Source: Jacaranda mimosifolia (lineage: Eukaryota > Streptophyta > Magnoliopsida > Lamiales > Bignoniaceae). Taken from it: DNA of 64,000 nucleotides. Shown here one piece after another: positions 11,201 to 23,200 of the stretch. Positions within the stretch are counted from its first letter, which is position 1. Each line of letters begins with the position of its first letter. The notes under the pieces were generated by a model. The model was given only the letters and a program-made list of their open reading frames with translations, made no database searches and was not told the DNA's origin. The stretch is taken from contig CM032117.1 of assembly GCA_018894105.1 (NCBI GenBank), forward strand, positions 45,494,501 through 45,558,500, given 5' to 3'. The translations under genes and the position numbers were made by a program.

Positions 11201-14200
11201 GACAAATCAACCACAATGTTATTGACTTACTCCCCCGATAAAGGAAAAGTGACCTACTTAACTTTACTGATAAAATCATATTATGGTCTTTTAACCCTTC
11301 TGATAGTAAGGAAACTTTTACAGTGTGGTCTTACTCTGGTTTTCTTAAGCCAGGTTACACTCACGAGCTGCGTGAAAAAGATACGGAAAGAAACTTACTT
11401 TAGTCATATAAGTAACTAAATGTGCTCCCATGTTAAGTCCTCTAGTGTTTTCTGACAAAGTGAAGGATCATTTCTTCAGACTTCACAGAGAAGAAAGATT
11501 CTTTTGACCCATGTGAATGTCAGTCTTTCATCTTTTTATCTGGGTCGTGTAGTTTGGTCATTGAAGAATTCCAGAATCTTGAAGAGTATTAGAAGATTTT
11601 GATAGAAGATTTTTTGGAGTAATTGATGATTTGATAGAGGATTTTTAGGAGTAACTGATGCACTGCTTAGTGCCTGATTTTATGCCTTACTTCATGCCTT
11701 CTAGTTTCCTTTTGTAGACTGAGAATGTATATATAAATAGGCTGTTGTAAACAATGTAATATATAGAAAAATAAGAGCAGTTCCTTCTCATAATTCTTCA
11801 TGGTATCAGAGCCAAAATTAGGCTCTGATTGTCTTCCCGTCCATCCATTTTTTTTTTCAGTCCAAAACAAAACACCAGCCCTTTATTTAAGCCTCATGAT
11901 TTCCCAATCAAACAAAGAAAAGGAAACCTAGAACTTAGTGGCTGTTTAGTGTTTTGTGGCTGTATCAGACGTGAAAAGAAAGCCATCTAGTGAAGCTGCC
12001 TTCTTTAGCAAAGATCAAGTTTGTGCCTACAAAAGATGTTCAATCAAGGACCTTCTTCTACTCAAGTCATATCAACTGGATTGACTGCCCAAAAAGGTAC
12101 TTTCTTGACTGCCTTGCAGTCTAAAACTGAAGCTTCATCCATGTGGATTGTTGACTCTGGAGCCTTAGATCACATGATAGGTGATGCTTCATTATTTCAT
12201 GAATACAGCCCATGCCACAAGAATTACAAAGTTAGGATTACAGATGGTTCTCTTTCTACTGTGACTGGGATTGGAGAAGTGATCATTTCAGAGTCACTAA
12301 CCATTAAATCAGTTTCATTAGTTCCAAATTTAACCTGCAATTTACTGTCCATCAGTAAACTTACTAGAGATTTAAACCGTGTTGCTAAATTTTCCTCCAC
12401 CTGTTGCTTATTTCAGGATTTGGATTTGGGGAAGATGATTTGCAAAGCTAAGGAAAATGGAGGACTCTACTAGATTAGGGCACATGATCGAGCTGATAGT
12501 GAAAAAATTCAAGTTCACCTGGTTTCCTCCTCTGTGGCCAATGATACTATTTTTGGTTCAAACACGTTTGCCTCTTCAAATAAAGAACATATGATTATGT
12601 TATGGCATCTTCGTCTAGGTCATCCAGACTTTATATACTTGTCAAAGTTGTTTCCTTCATTGTTCATCAATAAAAATCCAAAAAATTTCCAGTGTGAGGT
12701 TTGCTAGCTACTAAGCATTTTCATAGTTCTTACCCTCTCCAAAATTACAAACCCTCACAGCCATTTTTTGTTATCCATAGTGACATTTGGGGACCTTCTC
12801 AGGTTCGAAACATTACAGGGGCAAAATGGTTTGTATCTTTTGTTGATGACCATACTCGAATTACATTGGTATTTCTTATGAGAGAAAAATCAGAGGTGGG
12901 AGTCATATTCAAAAACTTCCATTCTATGATTAAGAATCAATTCCATGCTAAAATTCAGGTGTTTAGAACTAATAATGCTAAGGAGTACTTCAATGCAACT
13001 CTTGGGAATTATCTTTTGGAAAATGGCATTATTCAGCAAAATTCTTGTGCAGATACACCTCAACAGAATGGGATAGCTAAGGGGAAAAATAGACACTTGC
13101 TTGAGGTTGCCCGATCTAAGACATTATTGGGGGGGAGGCTGTCCTGACAGCAACGTATTTGATTAATAGAATGCTCTCAAGAATCCTAAAGTTTGACACA
13201 CCTTGTCATGTTGTATCTAAAGCTTTTCCCCAAAATCGAATTGTCACAAATATTCCTATCAAAGTTTTTGGGTGCTTTGCTTATGTCCATGTTTACTCTC
13301 ATCAAAGAAGCAAACTTGATCCAAAGTCTGTCAAATGCCTCTTTCTTGGCTATTCCTCTCACCAAAAGGGATACAAATGTTATTGCCCCTCTACTCGAAA
13401 GACTTACAACATTGTGGATGTAACTTTTCTTGAAAATGTTCCTTACTATCCTAAATCTCATATTCAGGGGGAGGTGAAGCAAGAAGAATATCTTTTTTGG
13501 GACATTCCCGAACTCGATGTTCCTGAATTTCCTGTAAGTTTTCCCGAGGCAGAGCCTCAACCTGTGGTTGAACCCTCAGTTCCTACTTTTACTCACAATT
13601 CTCAGGGAGGAAACAAGGAGCTTAAAGTTTACTCAAGACGCCGGAAGGACCCTCAACTAGTGGAATTGCAAATGCCTCCTGAGCCTTGCCTAACAAATGG
13701 CCCGAATCCAACTCCCGTTGAAGTTGTTCAAGGTAACATAGATCCTTGTTCCTTCATAGATGATTTATGTTTAACTAATGATCTCCATATTCCTATTGCC
13801 CATAGAAAAGGGGTTAGAACTTGTACTCAACACCCTATTTCACATTTTGTTTCCTATGACAAGTTGTCTCCTAGCTTTCGAGCATTTGCCACTAATCTAG
13901 ATAGGATTAAAATCCTAAGTTGCATACAAGAGGCTCTGTAGCACCCCAAGTGGAGAGAGGCAGTAAATGAGGAAATTAAAGCATTGCAAAAGAATGGGAC
14001 TTGGGAACTCACCAAACTACCTCAAGGCAAAAATTATGTGGGATGCAAGTGGATCATTAATATCAAATACAAGGCGGATGGCAGCATAGACCGCTATAAA
14101 GCAAGATTGGTTGCGAAAGGTTTCATGCAAACCTATGCGATTGATTACTAGGAAACATTTGCTCCTGTTGCAAAATTGAATACAATCAGGGTTTTGTTAT

Positions 14201-17200
14201 CATTAGTAGCCAATCTTGATTGGAGTTTGCATCAACTTGACGTTAAAAATGCATTCCTCAACGGAGATCTTGAAGATGAAGTTTACATGGAAATTCCTCC
14301 AGGTCTAAAGCATCCTAATAATAGTAATCAAGTATGCAGACTTCGAAAATCTCTCTATGGACTAAAGCAGTCGTCAAGAGCTTGGTTTGAGAGATTCACT
14401 AAGGCTATTAAAGAATAGGGATACTCACAAGGGCAGTCAGATCATACCCTCTTCATCAAGAGGCTCTCAAATGGTAAGATCACAATTCTCATAGTCTATG
14501 TTGATGATATTGTTGTCACAGAAAACCATGATAAGGAGATATCTCGATTAAAGAAAACACTAAGCAGGGAGTTTGAGATTGAAGACCTTGGGACTTTAAG
14601 GTACTTCCTAAGTATGGAGGTAGCAAGGTCAAGTAAAGGGATCTCGGTTTCACAAAGGAAATATACACTTGATTTGTTAAGAGAAACGGGCATGCTTGGG
14701 TGTAAACCCTGTGACGCCCCAATGGATCCATTCAACAAGATTGGCTCTAAAGGAGAATTAGCTACTGTTGGCAAAGGAAGATACCAAAGGCTAGTAGGAA
14801 AATTGATATACTTGTCTCACATGAGACCAGATATTAGTTTTGCTGTGAGTATGGTTAGCCAGTAAATGAACAACCCAACAGAAGAGCATCAAGAAGCAGT
14901 GTATAGGATATTGCGTTACTTAAAAATGACTCCAGGGAAAGGGTTGTTTCTTCAAGAAGGGAACTAGCCGAAGTACAGAAATTTTCTCAGATGTTGACTA
15001 GGTCGGATCATTGACAGATAGAAGATCAACCTCTAGATATTGTACCTATGTGTGGGGTAATTTAGTTACTTGGAGGAGTAAGAAGCAGTTAGTTGTAGCT
15101 CGCAGTAGCCCCGAGGCTGAGTTTTGAGCAATGGCTCATGGTATTTGCGAGGGAATGTGGTTAAAAAGACTTCTTGAGGAACTTCAATATCCACTTTCAA
15201 CATCAATGAAGTTGATGTATGACAATCAAGCTGCTGTTAGTATTGCAAAGAATCCCGTGCATCATGACCGAACCAAGCATGTAGAGATTGATCGTCACTT
15301 AATCAAAGAAAAAATTGAAAAAGGGATCATAGGGGTTTATTATACTCCTACACGGCAGTAGACAACAAATATACTAACCAAAGCGATCCCAAGAGCTCAG
15401 TTTGACATGCATCTATCCAAGCTGGGAATGATTGACATATATTCCCCAGCTTGTGGGGGAGTGAAAATTTTTCCAGAATCTTGAAGAGTACTAGAAGATT
15501 TTGATAGAAGATTTTTTGGAGTAATTGATGATTTGATAGAGGATTTTTAGGAGTAACTGATGTACTTTTTAGTGCCTGATTTTATGCCTTACTTCATGCC
15601 TTCTAGTTTCCTTTTGAAGACTTAGAATGTATATATAAATAGGCTGTTGTAAACAATGTAATAAACAGAAAAATAAGAGCAGTTCATTCTCAGAATTCTT
15701 CAGTCATCAACAAGATGAATTCTGTTGCTGAGAAAAGTGTCATTTCACTCCCCTATTCATCCTAAATGATTCCCAGCAGAGAAATTATTAATTAGGGCAT
15801 TGTTCAGATGTGGTTTAGGTGAAAGCTTTAACAATATTGATTGATTTGCTGTGTTGACATTTTTGCTAGAACTTCAACATTTATTTTGCTGTGTAATGTC
15901 AATTTATGAGTATGTACGCTCCTGAATATTCTCATACCAGTACATAAATTGGCATCAGGAATCAGGAAGAGCTCTTGGCTGCACTCTTAGGATAGAACCT
16001 GGGACATCTTCTTTTACATTCTTTACTTGTTTACTATTTTGGGTCTACAATTATGAATGGTCTTCACTTGCTCTGTTCCATAGTAAAAGGTCTGTAGTTT
16101 GTGAAGGGCATTGCTGAGGATCTCTTTTCCTCTTCTTGTTTATTTTGTGTTGTCACTTTTTAACTAATGATGCTGGCAAATCTGATTGTGCACGCAGGTT
16201 AATGGGAAATTTACAAGTGATCAGTCCCTTGTGTATAATGTAAGTATTTTACTTATCCTGATAATATATAATCCATTAATCCCAATTGATTACTTCCATT
16301 TCCTTTTCAGGATGCCTAAAGTGAGATTTTGTTTCCAGAAATGGCTTTTTTTTTCCCCAAAGAACACCCTATTGATTAAATTAATGATGTAAAACCACTT
16401 AACTCTTAACCAACGGCAATAATATAGAAGTACACAAAACTTACAGTTTTCAACTCTCGTTTAAAACTCTATGCTAGGATAAAACTAGATCCAAAATTTT
16501 GGGATGGAGGAAGTATATATTAGTACTTGAAGGAAGTTCATCGATTGCAGCATTATAGAAAAGGTTTTGCTGCTATTTTTCAAATTTTTATTGTTCAAGC
16601 ACTTCATCAAGATAGAAAAGGCTTTAGGATTCTTGCCTGTTACATAGGCATGACTATAATAACAGTGCAGGACCATTGCTGTACTTCACTCACAATAAAA
16701 TTCCAACTCTTTGAAGTGAAACATTCGGATATGACTTCTGATACTGTAGTACATGACATAGGATGGCTTTTGTGGCTGCATGGGAAGAACTGTAATCTGT
16801 ATCTATACAGAATTTATCAGTGAGCCAAGTGTCGATTTATGATTTTTGATACTGAATTAGATTATCAAATTCTAGGCTTTTGGTGGAAACTAATGGAGAT
16901 GCAAGACGTTCGCAGGCATCTATGTTCAAGATGTGTTGTAGGAAAAATATCTAGCAATTCATTTTGTTCAGGAATCTGAGTTGTTGTGTACTAATCTGTT
17001 TCTCATTTCTTCATTTTTAGGCTGTCCTTCGGGCACATAATGCTGTCATATCCAGTATGCGCCCTGGAGTAAATTGGGTTGACATGCACAAGTAAGAAAC
17101 TCAAATTAGAATACTCTCTGGAATTTAACGGTGATTATTCTAGTGTCGTCACACCCAAAATAATTTTTTTATTCTAAAATCATGACACTTGCCGGACACG

Positions 17201-20200
17201 TGCTTCCCTTGCATGCAAGGCCTAAAGTCTCAAATAACACTTAAAAATTGCCACTTCAGGCAAACAACATACTAGACATTTTTAAGTTCCACCATACATT
17301 GAAATAAATTCGTAAGTCTTTCATAAATCTTGCTCAACAAAGTAACATTTCTTCCCATATGCAAATAAAGATAAATGAAAATTATAATAACTAGATAATT
17401 GTTCCTTGGCTCCTGATTTTGCGTCTTCCTCCGTACTTTGAAACGTGAAAAAAAAGGGTGAGCTTGACCCAAAGTCTAGCAAGTTTTTTCAATATGTTTA
17501 AGGTGCCAAATATTCTATAGTCCATAATATCATGTGATGACTTATATCCAACATTATCAAGTGACTATAATAACAAAATTGATGGAAAGTCCAGAAGCCA
17601 CCATAACAAATCTTAAAAAATCTCGAGACTGGCTTCAAGTTGGCATACACAAAAGATTTTATATCACATAATGAAATAGTTTAGTCAACACGGGGCTTGT
17701 TTGGTTGTGTTTTCTCAAAATATTTTTCAATTTTCAAAACAATACCAAACAAGCAACTTCATTTCTTGAGTTACACTCCCAAAATACATTTTTTCTAATC
17801 AAAATACCCCCAAAAGCCAAAAAAAGCATACATACTCCTTTATTTTCTCACTCTCTCAGTTCACTTAACTCATTCACACACACACACACATACATATGTG
17901 TGCGTATATATATATATTTATTTATATATGAAAGTGTTAAAATTTTACCAATTAATTTTTTTTATTTTTTTATATTTAGTTATAAATTTAACCGAAAAAT
18001 TAAATATAGTATGATAATTTTTTAAATAATCTAAAATATTCAATAAAATATTAATAAAAAATTAACATAATCATCCAATTTTTTTTAAAAAATTAACTAT
18101 AATTTAAAAATATGATTTTATTCATTTTTCTATTTTCAAATAAAATATATTATTTATGAATAATTAATTCAATGTATTATTTACTAATTACAAAGTGAAT
18201 ATGTTAAGTGTGTTACAATGATTTTATTTAATAGTTAATATGTAATTTTATTTTATTTATTTTTTATTTATAAATTTAATTTTTATTTAATAATTTTTAT
18301 ACTAATTATTACAGATTTATATTTAATTTTTTAGTTAATAGTATTTATATTAATTATTATCAATTTATATTAAATTATTTATTTAAACAGTAAATATACT
18401 AATAAATAGATTTTTAAAATATAATTAATATTTTCGTTAACTTGTATAATTACTAGTAAATATATTATTAATTAAAATCTAATTAAAATATTATTTAAAT
18501 TAGTAAATATATTAATGATTTCACGCTAATTATAATATTATCAATATTGTTTCAAATATTTCTTAATTAATTACTATTAATATTATTAATTATAGCAATT
18601 TTGAATAATTTATTTAATTAATAGTGCATAATAATATATTTAACAATTTTCTTTTGTTTAATTATTATTAAATATGGTTTTATAATTAAATATTATTATT
18701 TTAATTTATTGAAAATTGATTTCTATTCGAATAATTATTTCCAAATATATAGTTTCAACCTCTGCTTTCGAGACTTAGAGTAGCCTAATAACTGTATCTA
18801 CAACAATCCAAACCACCCCTATTCATATTCAAATTTCATTCAATTAAGAAGCATAGTTGTTAAGAGCGCAAGGCGCGCTATAGCGCAAAGGTCTCTTGGG
18901 GCTATAGCGCATAGCACAGCGCGAAGCGCGCGCTTTGTTGCAGTATAGTGCAACGTATGAAAATTATCTTCATTTTCTACGACATAGTTATATACCAAGA
19001 ATGCTCATAAATTCAAACAATTATAGAACATAAAAGCTACTAAATATTATAAACTAATAATTAAAAAAAAACTCAATTAGTTCAACAATCTCAAACAAAC
19101 TAGTTCAGATTAAACTTTTATAACAAGTTTAATCATCATCTTCAAACTCTTCCTCCCCACTCAACTCTTCTGGTCCAGCACCCCTAGAACAAGACTTATA
19201 ACCCTCATTATCCTTTTCTTCTTCCTCCTCTTCAGTGTCATCAAAACTCATCTCATCTTCTTCTTCATCTATAATACGCAACGTCGACGAAGAAGTTAAC
19301 TTTTCTTTTCCCTTTGCTTGCATTTTCTCCTTGCCTTTGGAAGTAGTTGCCTTAGGCTTAACTTTGCTTGGCCTTCTCAATAAATCACTTTTAGATCGAG
19401 AAGCTCGAGATCTAAAAGTGTAGGCACCTTCATTAACTCCAGTGGCATTTGCAACATCACCCCATGTTAAATCATCATCACCAAACACCCGAATATCATC
19501 TTCATCTTCATCCTCATCCATCCTCCCCACCAACCATTCATTTTCATCATCCACAGAATCCATGATGATTGGATCAATGGAGTCACGCTTGTCATATCGA
19601 CGAAGCAAAGACCGATTGTACTTGATGTAAACTAAATCATTCAAGCGTTGTTGTGCCAATCGGTTTCTTTTCTTGGAATGAAGTTGTGGAAAAAGTCATA
19701 CACCGTAAATTGTTAACACAAAAAGTTATAATAAATTAATAAGTAAATAATTTTAGAAAATATTTCGAACTTACATGTTAAAAAACACTCCAATTTCGTT
19801 TACAGCCGGACGAGCTGCAAGTAAGACTAAGAATTTTGATGGCAAGTTTTTGTAAATTTGGTGTTGAAGATCCAAATGAACCCCACCATTCAGCTAACAA
19901 TCATAAAAAAAAAAAAAAGGAAAAAACATAAAGTTAGTAAAGTTGCATAGAAATTAGAATATAGATAATTATAACCTATTGCATTCACATATTACCTGGT
20001 GCTAGCAACTTTCTTTGCCTCTTTGCTATAGCTAAGGAAAAAGTTCCTTCAGCTTTCTTGTAAATATGAGCTCATGAGCAATGGCATCTTGTGTAGAAGT
20101 ATCCTTCACCAATCTATCTATGCAACCATACAAACCCGACATGACTTTGGTATCTTGTTCAATCTTCTCATTATCATAAAAGAAGTACGGGTTCAAGTAA

Positions 20201-23200
20201 TAACTGGCCGCATGCAATGGTTGGTGAAGTTGGCAATTCCATCTTCGATCAATAATATCAAAAATTTCACTATACCTTTCTTCACTCTTCCCAAACGCAA
20301 GTGCAATCTTCTCTTTAGCACTATCCATTGCCTCATAAATATAACCCATCGGAGGTTTTTTCTCTCCATCAACTAGTGGAAGAACTTCAATTAGAGGGCC
20401 GGCAAGCTTCATTGCATAAGTTACATGCCTCCAAAATCCAGTCATCAAGATAATTTTGGCTACATTTTTGCCTGCTTGCTCCTTTGAAAACTTGTTCTTG
20501 TTCCATTCATCCGAAGTGAACATCTTCCTCAAATTTGGTTTTTGCTTATGAAAGCTCCTCAATGTCAAGAAAGCAGTTGCAAAGCGAGTCTTTGCAGGCC
20601 TAACCATTTCCTTTTGACCCGTAAATTCCCTCATCATGTTCAACACCTGGGTTCGATTGTAGATGTAGTCATTGACTGCTATTGCCCTTTCAAGCGTTCT
20701 CTTCAAATCAGGTATCTTAAATATATCTTCATACATCAAATCCAAGCAATGTGCAGCATATGTAGACCAATACAAGTGTTTATATTTCTCCATCAACTTC
20801 TCTCCGGCTAGAACATTTGAGCTTGCACTGTCGGTGACAATCTGAACTACATTTTCCTCTCCAATACGCTGCACAAAGTCATCTAACAACTCAAACATCT
20901 TCTCACCTGTGTGTGAGTAGCTGGATGCATCCACAGATTCTATGAACATACTTCCTCTTGGAGTGTTCACTAAGAAATTAATCAAAGACCTCCCTTTTCT
21001 ATCTCTCCAACCATCAGCCATCAAAGTGCAACCAAATTTCGCCATCTCTTCCTCATGCTTTTTCAAAATATTCTTTGTGTGCTCCACCTCTTTCTTCAAA
21101 GAAGTAACTCTTACCTCGTGATAAGTTGGAGGTTTCATTCCCGCGCCATATTGCCCAATTGCTTCAATCATAGGCGCAAAGCTATCATAATTAACCGCAT
21201 TGAATGATATACCGGCATCATACATCCACCTAGCAAACTTTTGGATTGCATTGCCCCTCAATTTCTTTCTTGTTTCATTGAATTGAGAAGCACTTTCACC
21301 TTTCTTTCTCTCCTTGACTACTTCATCGGCATCTTTTGTGAAAAACCAATCAATCGGGCCCATTTGCTTTAATTTTTTGGCCGACATAGATGTTGATCGA
21401 TTCGACCTGTGACTAGAAAGTGAACCCATGGACCTCTTCACAATTGATTGCACCTCCACATCTTCTTCATCTTGTTCTTCCAATTCTTGATCGGCAATGT
21501 CATCAAAATGAGGTATTTTATCAATTGTGTTCTTCACCTTTTGCTTCTCTTCTAAATGTTCTTTCATTTCTTGCTTAACACATTCTGGTACTTTCTTACA
21601 CGCTGCGGCATTTCTATATCCCCCCACAAGATGTTGTTTATGCCTCGATATCCCTCATTTTGTCACTTTATTGCAATAGTTGCACCTTATACCTTCATTG
21701 ATGTTGTTTGGATTAACCAAACTCCCGTGATTCCATCCGGGATCCTTTCGATTTGTTGCCATTATACAATTTATACTACCTGCTGAAAATTGAAATTGAA
21801 CTTTCAGCATAATATTCTTCATATTTCATCATATGCTCATCAAAAACTTCACTATAATTAACTTATTTTAACAACTTCAACATGCAAATAATAAAAAGAA
21901 TAAAAAACAGCAATTACAAATCTGTTCTACTTCCACAGACTGAAAAGAGAAACAAAAAAAAAAATTGGAACAGAAGTACATAACAGACTGAAGCAGAAAA
22001 ATAAGAAAAGTTTAGATAGAAATTAGAAGAAATAAAAAGTTTAGATAGAATTCAACAAGCAGATAAAAATAAGAAAACTTCAAACACATAGTCACATGCA
22101 CTATAAAATAGTTGAAGCAAAAAGTAAGAAGTGGAAGAAAATGGGTAAAACGAAAAAAAAATGGAAGAGAAGAGGAAATAAGAGAGAAGGAAAAAGAAAG
22201 GGAAAAAAAAAACAAAAAAAACTAACTTGGCTGCGCCGGCAGCGGTGGTGGTGGCCGGCTGTAATGGTTGCGGTGGCAAAAGTGGGTGTGTGTGGAGTGA
22301 GACTGACGACAGAAAACTGAAGACAGAACTGACCGAAAAAAAAGAAGCCCTAAGCTACCCACTTAAACCCCCAAAACACGTTCTGCCCCTGCCTTAGCAA
22401 CAAGGTGCCCAAGGCGCGCGCCTCGCGCTATAGCACAGATAGCGTGCGCCTCAGCGCACTTCGGAGCGCAGGGCGCTGCGAGGCGCAAGGGCTGCGCCTC
22501 GCGCGCCTTTTATAAGTATGTTAAGAAGTATCCTATTTTTTAGGATAACTTCTTTTTCCTGGTCAGGTCAACAAAGGCATGAAATATTCGATTTATTTTT
22601 TCTATAAAATCAAATGGATTTATCTGGACCAATACGTGATTTTCTTTTAGTCTTTCTGGGATCGGGTCTTATGTTAGGAAGTGTAGCAATAGTATTACTT
22701 TTGAATCCAATTTGACATCTATAGTAAAATTTGTCTCCTACAGAACAATTCAAAACAAACTATTTCATTCTCTATGTTTTCCCAGAACAAAACCAAACAA
22801 TTGGTACATTCCTCGGATTTAACTCCCAAAACACAGTCTCCCAAAATATTTTCCAGAAAATGCCCAAAACATAACCAAACAAAGCCATGATTTAGCAAAA
22901 GCATAATTACATAAATTACACTTATTAAGTATTGCCGCATGGTACATATACTAAGGATAATAATAGTTGTACGTCACTGGAGATTTAGGTGCTTACATAT
23001 TTTTACTGAGAATGTTGTACATATACTAAAAGTAATAGAAGTTTTCCATATACTAAACGTAATACATATACTAAGCATTAGTTATATGCTGCCAAAGATT
23101 ATTTTTAACCTTAGACATAAATAATGTATTCACCTTACAATACTCTATAAAGTTAGGGTAGAAAACGTAGTTGTAAGGAGTGCAAGGAGCTATAGCGCAT

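Larger units (their letters stand above)
11562..15702 (+). mobile_element. Ty1/copia LTR retrotransposon in PEPD intron 9
   Basis: A complete but decayed insertion of 4141 bp in the same orientation as PEPD. LTRs at 11562-11800 and 15462-15702 both begin TGAA and end AATTCTTCA. They are flanked by a perfect 5-bp duplication GTCAT (11557-11561 and 15703-15707). The primer-binding site TGGTATCAGAGCC starts at 11801 and matches the plant initiator-tRNA-Met type. A G-rich polypurine tract (about 15450-15461) precedes the 3' LTR. Domain order protease, integrase, reverse transcriptase, RNase H defines copia. Only about 220 bp separate the primer site from the protease region, so most of gag is deleted. 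The LTRs differ at roughly 12 places, about 95% identity by eye, so the insertion is not recent. Confidence 0.95.
17689..22889. mobile_element. Probable inverted-repeat DNA element enclosing hAT-1 and plastid DNA
   Basis: The left end CACGGGGCTTGTTTGGTTGT and the right end, reverse-complemented, CATGGCTTTGTTTGGTTATG form imperfect inverted repeats. Weaker pairing (AAAATATTTT, TTGTTTGGT) follows inwards. Flanks TTTAGTCAA (17680-17688) and TTTAGCAA (22891-22898) look like an imperfect 8-bp target duplication. Tandem copy B lacks the insert at this point. GGGCTTGTTTGGTT-like ends are common in plant miniature inverted-repeat elements. No transposase belonging to the outer element is visible. Without hAT-1 it would be about 1.5 kb. 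The ends are inferred and less certain than those of hAT-1. Confidence 0.45.

Noticed and set aside
16527..16823. 98-codon open frame in PEPD intron 10
   Set aside because: No recognisable domain, and it lies inside an intron bounded by well-supported exons.
20074..20376. 100-codon plus-strand frame
   Set aside because: Shadow of the hAT-1 transposase on the other strand.
22096..22320. Lys/Arg-rich frame of 74 codons
   Set aside because: Low-complexity A/G-rich sequence within the 5' part of hAT-1, with open frames on both strands.
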